Source: Psychrobacter phenylpyruvicus DSM 7000 = NBRC 102152 (GTDB lineage Bacteria; Pseudomonadota; Gammaproteobacteria; Pseudomonadales; Moraxellaceae). From it: a DNA stretch of 64,000 nt. The translations under genes and the position numbers were made by a program. Positions 1-8,615 of this stretch are shown here, piece by piece (positions within the stretch are counted from its first letter, which is position 1; every line of letters begins with the position of its first letter). The DNA lies in contig NZ_JMKP01000008.1 of assembly GCF_000685805.1 (NCBI RefSeq), forward strand, positions 51,475 to 115,474. The letters run 5' to 3'. The notes beneath the pieces were generated by a model. The model was not told where the DNA came from. It was given only the letters and a program-made list of their open reading frames with translations, and did not search any database.

Positions 1-29
1 GGTAGCAATTAGTAGCTGTTAAAGGGCGA

Positions 30-69
30 CTGTCACAAAAATGTGATTAAAACGCCATAAAAATGTCAA
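30..69 (+). promoter_or_regulatory. Candidate tandem Pho box (PhoB operator)
   Basis: Four half-sites, TGTCAC, TGTGAT, CGCCAT and TGTCAA, begin at 31, 42, 53 and 64, exactly 11 bp apart, and each is followed by five A/T bases. The first pair (30-47) matches the enterobacterial Pho-box consensus at about 15 of 18 positions and the second (52-69) at about 13 of 18. A possible extended -10 (TGC then TTTAGG, 75-83) follows about 6-10 bp downstream, as expected for a class of promoter where PhoB replaces the -35 element. The target would be the glycosyltransferase at 184. The pattern is seen directly; PhoB binding is inferred. Confidence 0.6.
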
Positions 70-131
70 CTCTTTGCTTTAGGGTGTAAGGTGAGTTAAC
101 CAGTAGGTGAAATCGGTAGCTAAAAAATAGA

Positions 132-165
132 TAGGTACAAATTGGTAGGTACAAATAGGTACAAA
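132..165 (+). repeat. Three short direct repeats in the leader of the GT4 gene
   Basis: TAGGTACAAA occurs three times, at 132-141, 146-155 and 156-165, between the candidate Pho-box promoter and the ribosome binding site (AGGAGA, about 175-180) of the glycosyltransferase. The function is unknown; slippage during replication is the simplest origin. Confidence 0.6.
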
Positions 166-183
166 GAGTAGGCAGGAGATATT

Positions 184-1509
184 ATGCTAAAGCAAAGTTT
201 CAGTGATGGCCAGGGTATGCCAAATATTGGAGTCATTGGGAATATACACTACCCAGATATACAAGTCAGGCAAGCAAAGCGGCTGCATATTTTATTGGTG
301 ACTGAAACTTGGCTACCAGAGGTTAATGGGGTGGCAATGAGTCTGGGGCAACTGATGCACCAGCTTAATCTAAAAGGCCACCAAATCAGCTTATTGCGAC
401 CTAAGCCTAGCCATAGCTCAACTGTCTATGCTGCCGAAATGCCTATTAAATCACCCAACTCTACCCAATCTAATAACTCAGAATCCTACCTGAAGGTGAT
501 GCAGCATATCAAGCATGATCTTCAAGTAAAAGGGATGTCGATACCCAAGTATAAAGAGTTACAGTTTGGGGCGCCAGAATACTTTAAGATCAAGAAGAAG
601 TTTCAGCAGCTACAGCCTGATGTGGTGCATATTGCTACAGAAGGGCCTCTGGGGTTCGCCGCTTTGTGGGCAGCAAAATCTTTAAATATACCAGTGACAA
701 CTGGCTATCATACTCAGTTCCATGACTTTAGTCGTCACTTTGGATTAGGTATATTAGCTCGACCTATGATGGCGTATTTTAAATGGTTTCATAATGCATC
801 ACAGGCCACTTGTGTTCCTAGCCAAAAGACTTTCAACGATTTAAATTCATTAGGCTTCAAACGTCTGTATGAAGTGGGTAGAGGTGTAGACTTAGAGCGC
901 TTTAATGCTACTCACCGTAGCGAGAAACTAAGAGCTGAATGGGGAGCCCATAGTCATCACACAGTATTGCTTATGGTCAGTCGCTTGTCTCCTGAAAAAG
1001 GAGTGGATTTGGTTATTGAAAGCTTTAAGGTTTTGCAACGAGAACAATTGCAACGGGTTGTTAAATTAGTGATAGTAGGGGATGGACCTGACAAAGAACG
1101 CCTAGAATCACTGGCAGCAGGTAATAAAGAAGACATCATTTTTGCTGGAGCTAAGACAGGACAGTCGTTATCAGAGCATTATGCCAGTGCTGATGTTTTC
1201 GTCTTCGCCAGTCAAGTAGAGACTTTTGGTAATGTGGTGGTCGAGGCAATGGCTAGTGGATTGCCGGTATATGCGTTTGACGATGCCGCCGCTGGTATGT
1301 TAGTAACTGAAAGAAGTGGCGTGCTGGTTAGCTTTGGAGATAAAAAAGAATTTGTGGAGAAGGTGGCTAACCTACCCAAAATGCAGGTACTTAAAGAGCA
1401 AGGAGCAGAGGCTGCTAAAAGCGTGGCTGGATTTTCATGGCAGCGTCCAGCAGATCAGATGCTAACTATGTTTTATGATGCGATTCATCACAGCGAACTG
1501 TCACATTAA
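184..1509 (+). CDS. GT4-family glycosyltransferase, possible glycolipid synthase
   Basis: A 441-residue protein with the GT-B fold pattern of family GT4. After a 30-residue non-conserved head comes the N-terminal signature LLVTETWLPEVNGVA (about 36-50), typical of GT4 enzymes related to SqdX and to alpha-mannosyl- or glucosyl-transferases acting on diacylglycerol. The C-terminal domain carries VGDGPDKERL and the E-x7-E motif (SQVETFGNVVVEAMA, about 344-358), which binds the nucleotide sugar. ATG 184 has a good AGGAGA site; a start near residue 30 would also retain all conserved parts. No signal peptide is seen, so it is probably cytoplasmic and membrane-associated. A candidate Pho box lies upstream and a PAP2 phosphatase downstream, which suggests phosphate-responsive lipid or surface-sugar synthesis. 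The exact donor and acceptor are not known. Confidence 0.85.
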   Translation: MLKQSFSDGQGMPNIGVIGNIHYPDIQVRQAKRLHILLVTETWLPEVNGVAMSLGQLMHQLNLKGHQISLLRPKPSHSSTVYAAEMPIKSPNSTQSNNSESYLKVMQHIKHDLQVKGMSIPKYKELQFGAPEYFKIKKKFQQLQPDVVHIATEGPLGFAALWAAKSLNIPVTTGYHTQFHDFSRHFGLGILARPMMAYFKWFHNASQATCVPSQKTFNDLNSLGFKRLYEVGRGVDLERFNATHRSEKLRAEWGAHSHHTVLLMVSRLSPEKGVDLVIESFKVLQREQLQRVVKLVIVGDGPDKERLESLAAGNKEDIIFAGAKTGQSLSEHYASADVFVFASQVETFGNVVVEAMASGLPVYAFDDAAAGMLVTERSGVLVSFGDKKEFVEKVANLPKMQVLKEQGAEAAKSVAGFSWQRPADQMLTMFYDAIHHSELSH

Positions 1510-1776
1510 TTACCTAGGGGTTATTAGTAATAAAAGCGTAATGGAGTGAGCAAAGTATAAATTAGTACAGTATTTAGCCTAGTATAAAGTTCAAAGGCAA
1601 ACCCTAAGGTCATGGTAAGTGTAAACTATAATAATATCAATAAGTTATACTGTCTATGGTTGTTTGCATAACTGCCAGAGACAGAATCAAATGAGGTTGG
1701 GATATAGTTTTATGAGCACAGTCAGGTATAGCACCCTGCCTGATTCAATTAAGCTACTAGATAAGGGAGATAAGTC

Positions 1777-2430
1777 TTGAAAACAGATAAGTCGAGGCAA
1801 TTGTCGGTCACTAAGTTGAACTCTGAGGTTGTGCCTAGCCCTATATTTACCTTTATGTCCCGCAACCGAGCTTTAGCGGTCTATGTGAATCAATTTGTTT
1901 CTTGGGATACCAGTCTTTGTATTCATATCAATCGTTATTCTACCAATTATGCTATTGCAACTTTTTTTAAGATAATCAGTAGGTTAGGGGACGGCTGGTT
2001 TTGGTATGCCATGATGCTAGGGGCTTTTATGACCGAAGGCTGGGAGGCAGTGGTGCCTCTAACAACGGTCATTTTAATTAGTTGCTTAGGTTTGGCCATC
2101 TATAAAGTGTTGAAGGTAAAAACGGTACGCCCTAGACCGTATCAGGTACATCAGGTAATTGTGCTAGGAGAGCGCCCACTCGATGTCTTTAGTTTTCCCT
2201 CAGGTCACACTCTACAAGCGGTGTTATTTACTGCAACCCTAGGTAGCTACTTTCCTGAGCTGTTACCTATTATGCTGCCCTTTGCGTTGTTAGTTGCTTT
2301 GTCACGCATGGTATTGGGACTACATTATCCTACCGATGTGTTGGTTGGCGGTGCTATCGGTTATGGTTTATCGCTATGGGCTCCTAATATCTATCAGTTG
2401 GTGCAGAGTAACTGGCCTGGCCTATCGTAG
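1777..2430 (+). CDS. PAP2-family membrane phosphatase
   Basis: A 217-residue polytopic membrane protein with all three motifs of the PAP2/acid phosphatase superfamily: K-x6-RP (in KVKTVRPRP, about 114-122), PSGHT (about 141-145) and SR-x5-H-x3-D (SRMVLGLHYPTD, about 174-186). Such enzymes remove phosphate from phosphatidic acid, phosphatidylglycerol phosphate or undecaprenyl pyrophosphate at the periplasmic face. The start is TTG 1777 behind AAGGGAGA, which is a good site at normal spacing; no better ATG keeps the N-terminus. It lies 267 bp after the GT4 gene with its own spacer, which contains a TATAAT-like box near 1628, so it may be separately transcribed. The substrate cannot be read from sequence. 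Confidence 0.88.
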   Translation: MKTDKSRQLSVTKLNSEVVPSPIFTFMSRNRALAVYVNQFVSWDTSLCIHINRYSTNYAIATFFKIISRLGDGWFWYAMMLGAFMTEGWEAVVPLTTVILISCLGLAIYKVLKVKTVRPRPYQVHQVIVLGERPLDVFSFPSGHTLQAVLFTATLGSYFPELLPIMLPFALLVALSRMVLGLHYPTDVLVGGAIGYGLSLWAPNIYQLVQSNWPGLS

Positions 2431-2583
2431 ATAACCCTATATATTACGCTGAAATAGAGTGAATTAGATACCACTTTTGTTGCTATCAGCATATATAAAT
2501 TTAATATGAACAGTCACCTTCTAACGGCTTGTAATGTGGTAGGCTTATAGCATACTAGTACTTTTAAGGAGCCGTGCCCTATC

Positions 2584-5445
2584 ATGCCCTCTGAACATAG
2601 CTTTAATAATTCGCTGACTCCAGATCACTCCCCCCTGACAGCCAACCAGATAACGGCAGAGCACATACAAAAGCTAAAAATAGCCAGTCCCTTTGCTTAT
2701 CAAATCTGGGAGAGCAAACCCACCATTTGTCAAAACTTCTTAACCAGCTATCCCTTAGGGGAGGTACTAACTCGGCAACAGATTTGTGATCTGATTGATG
2801 ATTACACTTTAGATGATGGTCTAGAGGGAGAGCTTGAGCGGGCAGATGAAGCGGGGGTAATGAGAGGCCTGCGCCGACTGCGTGAGCTGCTTATGCTGCG
2901 CTGGATATGGCAGGATGCTTTGGGTGTTATTCCACTTGAGCAACTGATTAGCGAGTTGTCTAACTTTGCCGATAATTGTCTTATTTTCGCTAAAGAGTAT
3001 GCTTGGGAGCAATTGGTTGCGCGCTACGGTAGACCGACGTATATCGATGAAAAAGGACAGCGTCAGTATGACGATATGGCGATATTTGCTATGGGTAAGC
3101 TTGGGGCGCAAGAGCTGAACTTATCCAGTGATATTGATCTAATTTTCGTGCACCGCGCTCGGGGTGAAACCGATGGAGACAAATCGAACGGTACTAAATG
3201 CATCGATAACAAGCGCTTTATGATCCGTTTGGGTCAAAGCATTATCAAGATTTTGGATACCTGTACCGCAGAAGGTTTTGTGTTCCGAGTCGATATGCGC
3301 CTAAGACCTTGGGGTGAGGGCAGTGACTTAGTCATTCATCAGTCAGCATTAGAAAAGTACTTTTCTGCTCATGGGCGTGCTTGGGAGAGGTTTGCTTGGT
3401 TAAAGGCGCGTATCGTCAATGAAGTGGATCAGAGATTCGCAGATGAGCTTGAAGACATTGTCAGACCCTTTGTCTTTAGATATTACGTAGATTACAGTGC
3501 CTTTGCTGCCTTACGTGAAATGAAATCATTGATTCAAAATCAAGTGGCACAGCGTGAGGATTTGGATAATATCAAACTGGGCGCTGGGGGCATTCGAGAT
3601 ATTGAATTTGTGGTGCAAGCCTTTCAGCTTATCTATGGTGGCCGTCATCCGCAGCTTGAGGTCAAGTCCTGCTTAAAAGCGATGCAAGCGCTCAATGAGT
3701 TTGACTTTATTGATGATACAACTCATCAGCAGCTAGCAGACGCTTATCGATTCCTACGCAGAGTAGAGCATGGTATTCAAGCGATACATGATCAGCAGAC
3801 ACAGCGCCTACCGAACAGTGCCGAGTATCAGAATAATTTGGCAGTGACCTTAGGCTTCAAGGATTGGCCAGCCTTTTTACAGCGCTTAGATGAGCACCGT
3901 CAAAACGTCAATATACCCTTCGATCGAATGGTCACAGAGCGTCAGATTCCAAAAGATGTCACTGTAGCCAGTGATGCAGAGGTGGAAAGTCTGGATAGCG
4001 TACTAAATGAAGAGAATAAAGCCAAGCTCGAGCAGTTTTGGAACAGCAAGATGGTGGCTAATCTCTCACAGGAGGCTAGAGGGCGTCTCGATGATGCTTA
4101 TCCAGTATTGGTACATGCGCTACTAGAACATGAAAAGACGCAGGGTTTGGCTAATGTGGCATTCCCGCGACTGTTGGATTTGGTAGAAGCTATTTGTCGC
4201 CGCTCTATCTATTTGGTTATGTTGGCCGAAAACCCCAATGCTACAGTCAGTTTAATTCCCATGTTATCAGCCAGTCCTTGGATTGCAGGCGAGCTAACTC
4301 GCTATCCAGTACTGCTAGATTCATTTTTACAGCAGCGTTACCGTCACTTACCAGATAAAGAAGAGCTTGCTGATATTCTACGTCAGCGACTATTGCGGGT
4401 AGAGCCTGATGATGAGGAAATGCTGCTGAACGTACTTCGCCTGTTCAAAAATACCCAGGTATTGGCAGTGGCAGCCAGCGATGTTTTGGCTGAGCGGCCC
4501 ATTATGAAAGTGTCAGATTCGCTGACAGATATCGCTGAGGTAGTGCTTGAGTTTACTTTAGAGCGTGCATTTTCAGAATTGGTCAAGCGTCATGGCTACC
4601 CGATTAATCAGCAAGGGGAATCAGTGAATGAGGCCCATAACGGCTTTGCCATTATTGGATATGGCAAGCTTGGGGGTATTGAGATGTCTTATACCTCCGA
4701 TCTTGATTTGGTATTCATTCATCAAATTAATGAGCAGGCGATGACCACAGGGGCTAAGCCAGTTAGTGGTATGAAGTTTACTGCGCGCTTGGCCCAAAAG
4801 CTTATGACTTATCTAAACACTCAGACCCGTGATGGCCGTGCTTATGAGATTGATATGCGACTGCGCCCCTCAGGTAATGCTGGCATGATGGTGGTTTCTA
4901 GCCGCTCCTTTGAGAGATATCAGTTAGAAAAAGCCTGGGTGTGGGAGCATCAAGCTTTAGTGCGTGCTCGTGCTATCTGTGGTGATAAACGAGTCATGAG
5001 TGCCTTTAACCATATCCGAAATCAGGTATTAACTCGAAAAAGAGACATTAATGACTTAAAACAAAATGTCATTGAGATGCGCTCAAAAATGAAAGACCAT
5101 TTAGGCAGTAATCAGCAAGCCCAGCAAGAGGGTAAATTTGATCTTAAGCAAGACGCAGGCGGTATTGTCGATATCGAGTTTATGGCACAGTATGCCGTCT
5201 TGGCCCACGCTCATGACCATCCTGAACTGACAAAGTGGAGTGATAATGTCAGAATCTTTGAAAGCTTAGCGGAAGCTGGAGTCTGGGAAGCTGAAACCTG
5301 TGAAGGGCTTACTAAATCTTATCTACTGCTAAGGGCTGCTATGCACCAAATTGCCTTAGCTAATGAGTCTATCGTAGTAGAATCCTCGCACTGGGATCAG
5401 ACCCGAGAGTACGTGATATCCAAGTGGAATGAGATTGTGGTGTAG
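2584..5445 (+). CDS. glnE: Bifunctional glutamine synthetase adenylyltransferase/deadenylase
   Basis: GlnE attaches and removes AMP on glutamine synthetase in answer to PII and glutamine, setting nitrogen assimilation. The 953-residue length matches the family (about 945-980). Two nucleotidyltransferase domains are visible: AMGKLGAQELNLSSDIDLIF (about 170-190, adenylyl-removing half) and GYGKLGGIEMSYTSDLDLVF (about 692-711, adenylylating half), each with the paired Asp residues that bind metal. Each is followed by its helical GlnE C-terminal part (GAGGIRDIEF and DAGGIVDIEF). ATG 2584 is preceded by AAGGAGC. It sits directly upstream of ilvE with 130 bp between, an arrangement also known in Pseudomonas and Acinetobacter. 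Confidence 0.97.
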   Translation: MPSEHSFNNSLTPDHSPLTANQITAEHIQKLKIASPFAYQIWESKPTICQNFLTSYPLGEVLTRQQICDLIDDYTLDDGLEGELERADEAGVMRGLRRLRELLMLRWIWQDALGVIPLEQLISELSNFADNCLIFAKEYAWEQLVARYGRPTYIDEKGQRQYDDMAIFAMGKLGAQELNLSSDIDLIFVHRARGETDGDKSNGTKCIDNKRFMIRLGQSIIKILDTCTAEGFVFRVDMRLRPWGEGSDLVIHQSALEKYFSAHGRAWERFAWLKARIVNEVDQRFADELEDIVRPFVFRYYVDYSAFAALREMKSLIQNQVAQREDLDNIKLGAGGIRDIEFVVQAFQLIYGGRHPQLEVKSCLKAMQALNEFDFIDDTTHQQLADAYRFLRRVEHGIQAIHDQQTQRLPNSAEYQNNLAVTLGFKDWPAFLQRLDEHRQNVNIPFDRMVTERQIPKDVTVASDAEVESLDSVLNEENKAKLEQFWNSKMVANLSQEARGRLDDAYPVLVHALLEHEKTQGLANVAFPRLLDLVEAICRRSIYLVMLAENPNATVSLIPMLSASPWIAGELTRYPVLLDSFLQQRYRHLPDKEELADILRQRLLRVEPDDEEMLLNVLRLFKNTQVLAVAASDVLAERPIMKVSDSLTDIAEVVLEFTLERAFSELVKRHGYPINQQGESVNEAHNGFAIIGYGKLGGIEMSYTSDLDLVFIHQINEQAMTTGAKPVSGMKFTARLAQKLMTYLNTQTRDGRAYEIDMRLRPSGNAGMMVVSSRSFERYQLEKAWVWEHQALVRARAICGDKRVMSAFNHIRNQVLTRKRDINDLKQNVIEMRSKMKDHLGSNQQAQQEGKFDLKQDAGGIVDIEFMAQYAVLAHAHDHPELTKWSDNVRIFESLAEAGVWEAETCEGLTKSYLLLRAAMHQIALANESIVVESSHWDQTREYVISKWNEIVV

Positions 5446-5575
5446 CCTCATCAAGGGTATATAACCAAATCAAATGCCTGACAAAACTATAAATTGATGG
5501 TCAATTTAAGGCACAGTGATATACTAAAATGGTCCATCTATTTTGGCTACAACTGCTTTAAAGAGAATAAATATT

Positions 5576-6505
5576 ATGAGTATGGCAACGACAGAAGGCA
5601 AACTTTGGTTTAATGGCGAGATGATTGATCAGCCTGATGCTAAAGTACATGTACTAACGCACAGCTTGCACTATGGCATGGCAGTCTTTGAAGGCCTCCG
5701 AGCATATCAAACAGAGGACGGTAGAACTGCTATTTTTAGATTAGATGATCATACTGAGCGTCTATTGGGTTCAGCCAAGATATTTCAGCTAAATGTGCCC
5801 TATGATAAGGCAACTTTGGATCAAGCTCAAAAAGATGTGATTAAACAAAACGGCTTTGATTCAGCCTATCTGCGTCCACTTATCTGGGTAGGGGCTGAAA
5901 AGTTAGGTTTGTCTTCTCGCGGCAATAGTATTAATGCCATGGTTGCCGCCTGGAAGTGGGGTGCTTATTTGGGTGAAGAGGGTATCCAAAAAGGAATTCG
6001 GGTTAAGACCTCGTCATACACGCACCACATGACCAACGTGACCATGTGCAAAGCAAAAGCGGCCAGCAACTACCCAGTTTCAATTATGGCCAACCAAGAA
6101 GTAACACGGAGTGGCTATGACGAAGCTATCTTAATGGATCCTCAGGGTTATGTGTGTCAAGGCTCAGGTGAGAACTTGTTTTTAGTTAAGAATGGAGAGC
6201 TACATACACCTGATTTAGGTGGTGGTGCTCTTGATGGTATCACCCGTCGTACTATTATTCAGTTCGCTGAAGACTTGGGTATTAAAGTAGTTGAGCGCCG
6301 TATCACTCGTGATGAGTTCTACTTGGCAGATGAAGTGTTTATGACGGGTACTGCGGCTGAAGTTACCCCAATCCGCGAGTATGATGACCGTACTATCGGT
6401 AATGGCGGGCGTGGTGAACTAACTAAGAAGTTACAGAGCTTGTATTTCGATGTAGTGCATGGCCGTAATGAGAATTACCTGCATTGGTTGAGCTTTGTGG
6501 ATTAA
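5576..6505 (+). CDS. ilvE: Branched-chain amino-acid aminotransferase
   Basis: Fold-type IV PLP enzyme that makes leucine, isoleucine and valine from their 2-oxo acids with glutamate as donor. The PLP lysine lies in MCKAKAASNYP (about residue 161), and the phosphate and carboxylate sites in YVCQGSGENLFLV and GTAAEVTPIREYDDR are intact. The N-terminal block KLWFNGEMIDQPDAKVHVLT, then HYGMAVFEGLRAY, is typical of the larger proteobacterial IlvE group. ATG 5576 has AAGAGA nine bases upstream; an upstream in-frame TTG at 5543 lacks a site, and ATG 5582 is a second option. A G-U-containing terminator follows at 6529. Confidence 0.95.
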   Translation: MSMATTEGKLWFNGEMIDQPDAKVHVLTHSLHYGMAVFEGLRAYQTEDGRTAIFRLDDHTERLLGSAKIFQLNVPYDKATLDQAQKDVIKQNGFDSAYLRPLIWVGAEKLGLSSRGNSINAMVAAWKWGAYLGEEGIQKGIRVKTSSYTHHMTNVTMCKAKAASNYPVSIMANQEVTRSGYDEAILMDPQGYVCQGSGENLFLVKNGELHTPDLGGGALDGITRRTIIQFAEDLGIKVVERRITRDEFYLADEVFMTGTAAEVTPIREYDDRTIGNGGRGELTKKLQSLYFDVVHGRNENYLHWLSFVD

Positions 6506-6528
6506 TCTAGTAACTTGTTTATAAACAT

Positions 6529-6557
6529 AGCCGGGCACTGAGTGTTCGGCTTTTTTT
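6529..6557 (+). terminator. Intrinsic terminator after ilvE
   Basis: Ten-base stem AGCCGGGCAC / GTGTTCGGCT (two G-U pairs) with a three-base loop, followed by seven T residues. It closes the glnE-ilvE unit. Confidence 0.85.
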
Positions 6558-6609
6558 GTGCTAAAATAATACCAATATTATTTATCCAATTTTAAGGCAA
6601 GGGTTATTT

Positions 6610-7446
6610 ATGGCGAATCAAAACTCGACATCTGAGTCACAACCAATAAAGCAAATCATTTGTATCAAATGGGGAACTAAATATGGGGCTCATTATGCCA
6701 ATAAGCTTTATGGCATGGTATCGCGCAATATAACCCCACCTTTTAGATTTGTGTGCTTTACAGACGATACGACAGGCGTTCGTCCAGAGATTGAATGCCA
6801 AGAGCTGCCACCTTTAGATGTGACTATGCCAACCAATACCTTAGGGAAATGGCCTAAATCTCGACTTTGGGGTGAAAAACTAGGTGATCTTACAGGTACA
6901 GTGCTGTTTTTGGACTTAGATGTCGTTATCGTAGATAGCTTAGATCCGTTCTTCGAATATGGTGAGCCAGAAGATGTTATCTTGTCCTATAACCCAAGCA
7001 ATCCTTTAGAAAAACTTGGTCAGACCTCATGCTTTAGATTTCAGGTCGGCTCGCTGGTGTCTTTACAAGAAAAATTTAAAGCTGACCCACAAGGCATTGC
7101 AGATAAATATCGCTTTGAACAGCGTTTTGTCACCCGCAACGTCCCAGGTGGTGTCAAGATCTTTCCGAAGCAATGGGTGGCTCACTTTAGACGTAAGTGC
7201 CGCCAGCCTTTCCCGCTAAATTATTTTATACCTCCTAAAATCCCTAAAGGAGCTCGTATAGTCATTTTCCCAGGCGGGTTATATCCTGAGAATGCAATAA
7301 ATGGTCAATACTCCCCTCAATCTGCTGACAATGCTATAGAGCATTTAAAAGAGATTAAAGATCCAAAAAATTTAAAACATCCATTACGTCATCTGCGTCA
7401 TTTCATATTACCAGTTGAATGGGTCAGAGAAAATTGGAAAGAATAA
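6610..7446 (+). CDS. Putative glycosyltransferase of the surface-glycan cluster (copy 1)
   Basis: A 278-residue protein that I recognise only as a glycosyltransferase-like family. It begins after a short polar head with IICIKWGTKYGAHYANKLYG and has FVCFTDDTTG, then LFLDLDVVIVDSLDPFF (about 100-116), whose D-x-D is the expected metal and nucleotide-sugar site of a GT-A enzyme resembling GT8 proteins. No signal peptide or membrane segment is seen. A paralogue with the same order of motifs lies inverted at 12729-13532, so the two copies bracket the low-GC middle of the cluster. ATG 6610 follows AAGGCAAGGG. The likely role is LOS or capsule sugar addition; donor and acceptor are unknown. Confidence 0.7.
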   Translation: MANQNSTSESQPIKQIICIKWGTKYGAHYANKLYGMVSRNITPPFRFVCFTDDTTGVRPEIECQELPPLDVTMPTNTLGKWPKSRLWGEKLGDLTGTVLFLDLDVVIVDSLDPFFEYGEPEDVILSYNPSNPLEKLGQTSCFRFQVGSLVSLQEKFKADPQGIADKYRFEQRFVTRNVPGGVKIFPKQWVAHFRRKCRQPFPLNYFIPPKIPKGARIVIFPGGLYPENAINGQYSPQSADNAIEHLKEIKDPKNLKHPLRHLRHFILPVEWVRENWKE

Positions 7447-7525
7447 ACGTAATTATAATAATAAGGGCCAAAACTTATCAGTCATAGGTAGCAATATTAT
7501 TAACTGAATATTTGCTAACTAATAT

Positions 7526-8506
7526 TTAATCAGTTGCTATACGTACCTTTGATGGCTTAATCATTTTATAATAAGGGTAATTTTCAGATAACATACGTCT
7601 TGGTAAACAAGATAAATATTCACTATGTTCTGGGAAAATATTACCTTTACGTGTAGTCACTGCTGTTTTTAGATTTAAAGATTTAATTAATTCGAATTCC
7701 CTAATACTAGCATGCTTTTTTCGTCCATAAGGATATGCGAAGTGTTCAACTGGAGCGCCTAAATGTTCTTCAATTATTTTGTGAGCCAGTGTAATTTCCT
7801 CATACAACTTTTCATTAGATAGTTTGCTTGTAACTGGGTGATGCATTGTATGACCGCCAATTGTAGTAAGCGGGTCTTTGTTCATATTAATAATATCGTC
7901 CCAACTCATAGCAAGATTATTAACATCTTCATACCAATCTATTTCATAATATTGAAACATATTATTCAGACCTTCTTCTAGATTGTTTTGATCAAGATTT
8001 AATATTTTCTCTCGTATATTACTAAAAGCTTCTTTACGTTCTGATTTACTTCTACAATATATGAGTTCATGATTATTAAGTCGAATTTCAGTATGGGTAT
8101 TTACTAAGCGTTCAATAATATACCACCATAATATGGCTGATTTATCTGGGAAACTAGTAGTAATATATACTGTGAAAGGAACATTATGTTTTTTAAATAT
8201 TGGATAAGCAGTCGTATAATTGTCTAAATACCCATCATCCAAAGTAAAAACTATTTTATCTGATGCATCCTGTTTATTAACCAAAATCTCATAAAGATCA
8301 TTAATACTTATAAAACTATAGCCTTTAGCTTTAAGCGATATTATAAAATTATCTAAAAATTCTGGTGATACATTCAAACTATTATTTACTGAATCAGCTT
8401 CGTATTCAGCTACTCTATGCAAAGCAAAAATGGTTGCAATCCCTGAATAACGTTGCTTTAAGCTAGGAATATGGTTTATAGCAGAAAATAAAGAGTTAAG
8501 AGGCAT
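7526..8506 (-). CDS. Polysaccharide deacetylase (NodB-type) family protein
   Basis: A 326-residue protein with the NodB homology domain. Motif 1, FTLDDGYLDNY (about 86-96), supplies the catalytic and metal-binding aspartates. Motif 2, GGHTMHHPVTS (about 216-226), carries the H-x3-H pair. FAYPYGRK (about 258-265) is the R-x-P-Y-type motif. These enzymes remove N-acetyl groups from glycans using zinc or a similar metal. No secretion signal is evident, so it may act on a lipid-linked or nucleotide-linked precursor in the cytoplasm. It is divergent from the GT4 gene at 8616 (109 bp apart). Base composition is clearly more AT-rich than in glnE or ilvE, which suggests horizontal acquisition of this part of the cluster. 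Confidence 0.85.
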   Translation of the reverse strand: MPLNSLFSAINHIPSLKQRYSGIATIFALHRVAEYEADSVNNSLNVSPEFLDNFIISLKAKGYSFISINDLYEILVNKQDASDKIVFTLDDGYLDNYTTAYPIFKKHNVPFTVYITTSFPDKSAILWWYIIERLVNTHTEIRLNNHELIYCRSKSERKEAFSNIREKILNLDQNNLEEGLNNMFQYYEIDWYEDVNNLAMSWDDIINMNKDPLTTIGGHTMHHPVTSKLSNEKLYEEITLAHKIIEEHLGAPVEHFAYPYGRKKHASIREFELIKSLNLKTAVTTRKGNIFPEHSEYLSCLPRRMLSENYPYYKMIKPSKVRIATD

Positions 8507-8615
8507 AAGTAAACTCGCTCAGATTTTAATAGTCTATGGGAAGGTAGTAGTCAAATGTTACTATAATAATATAAAATTATTTAGGTTTTGATTTTTCGAT
8601 TAAGGCGAAAATAAA

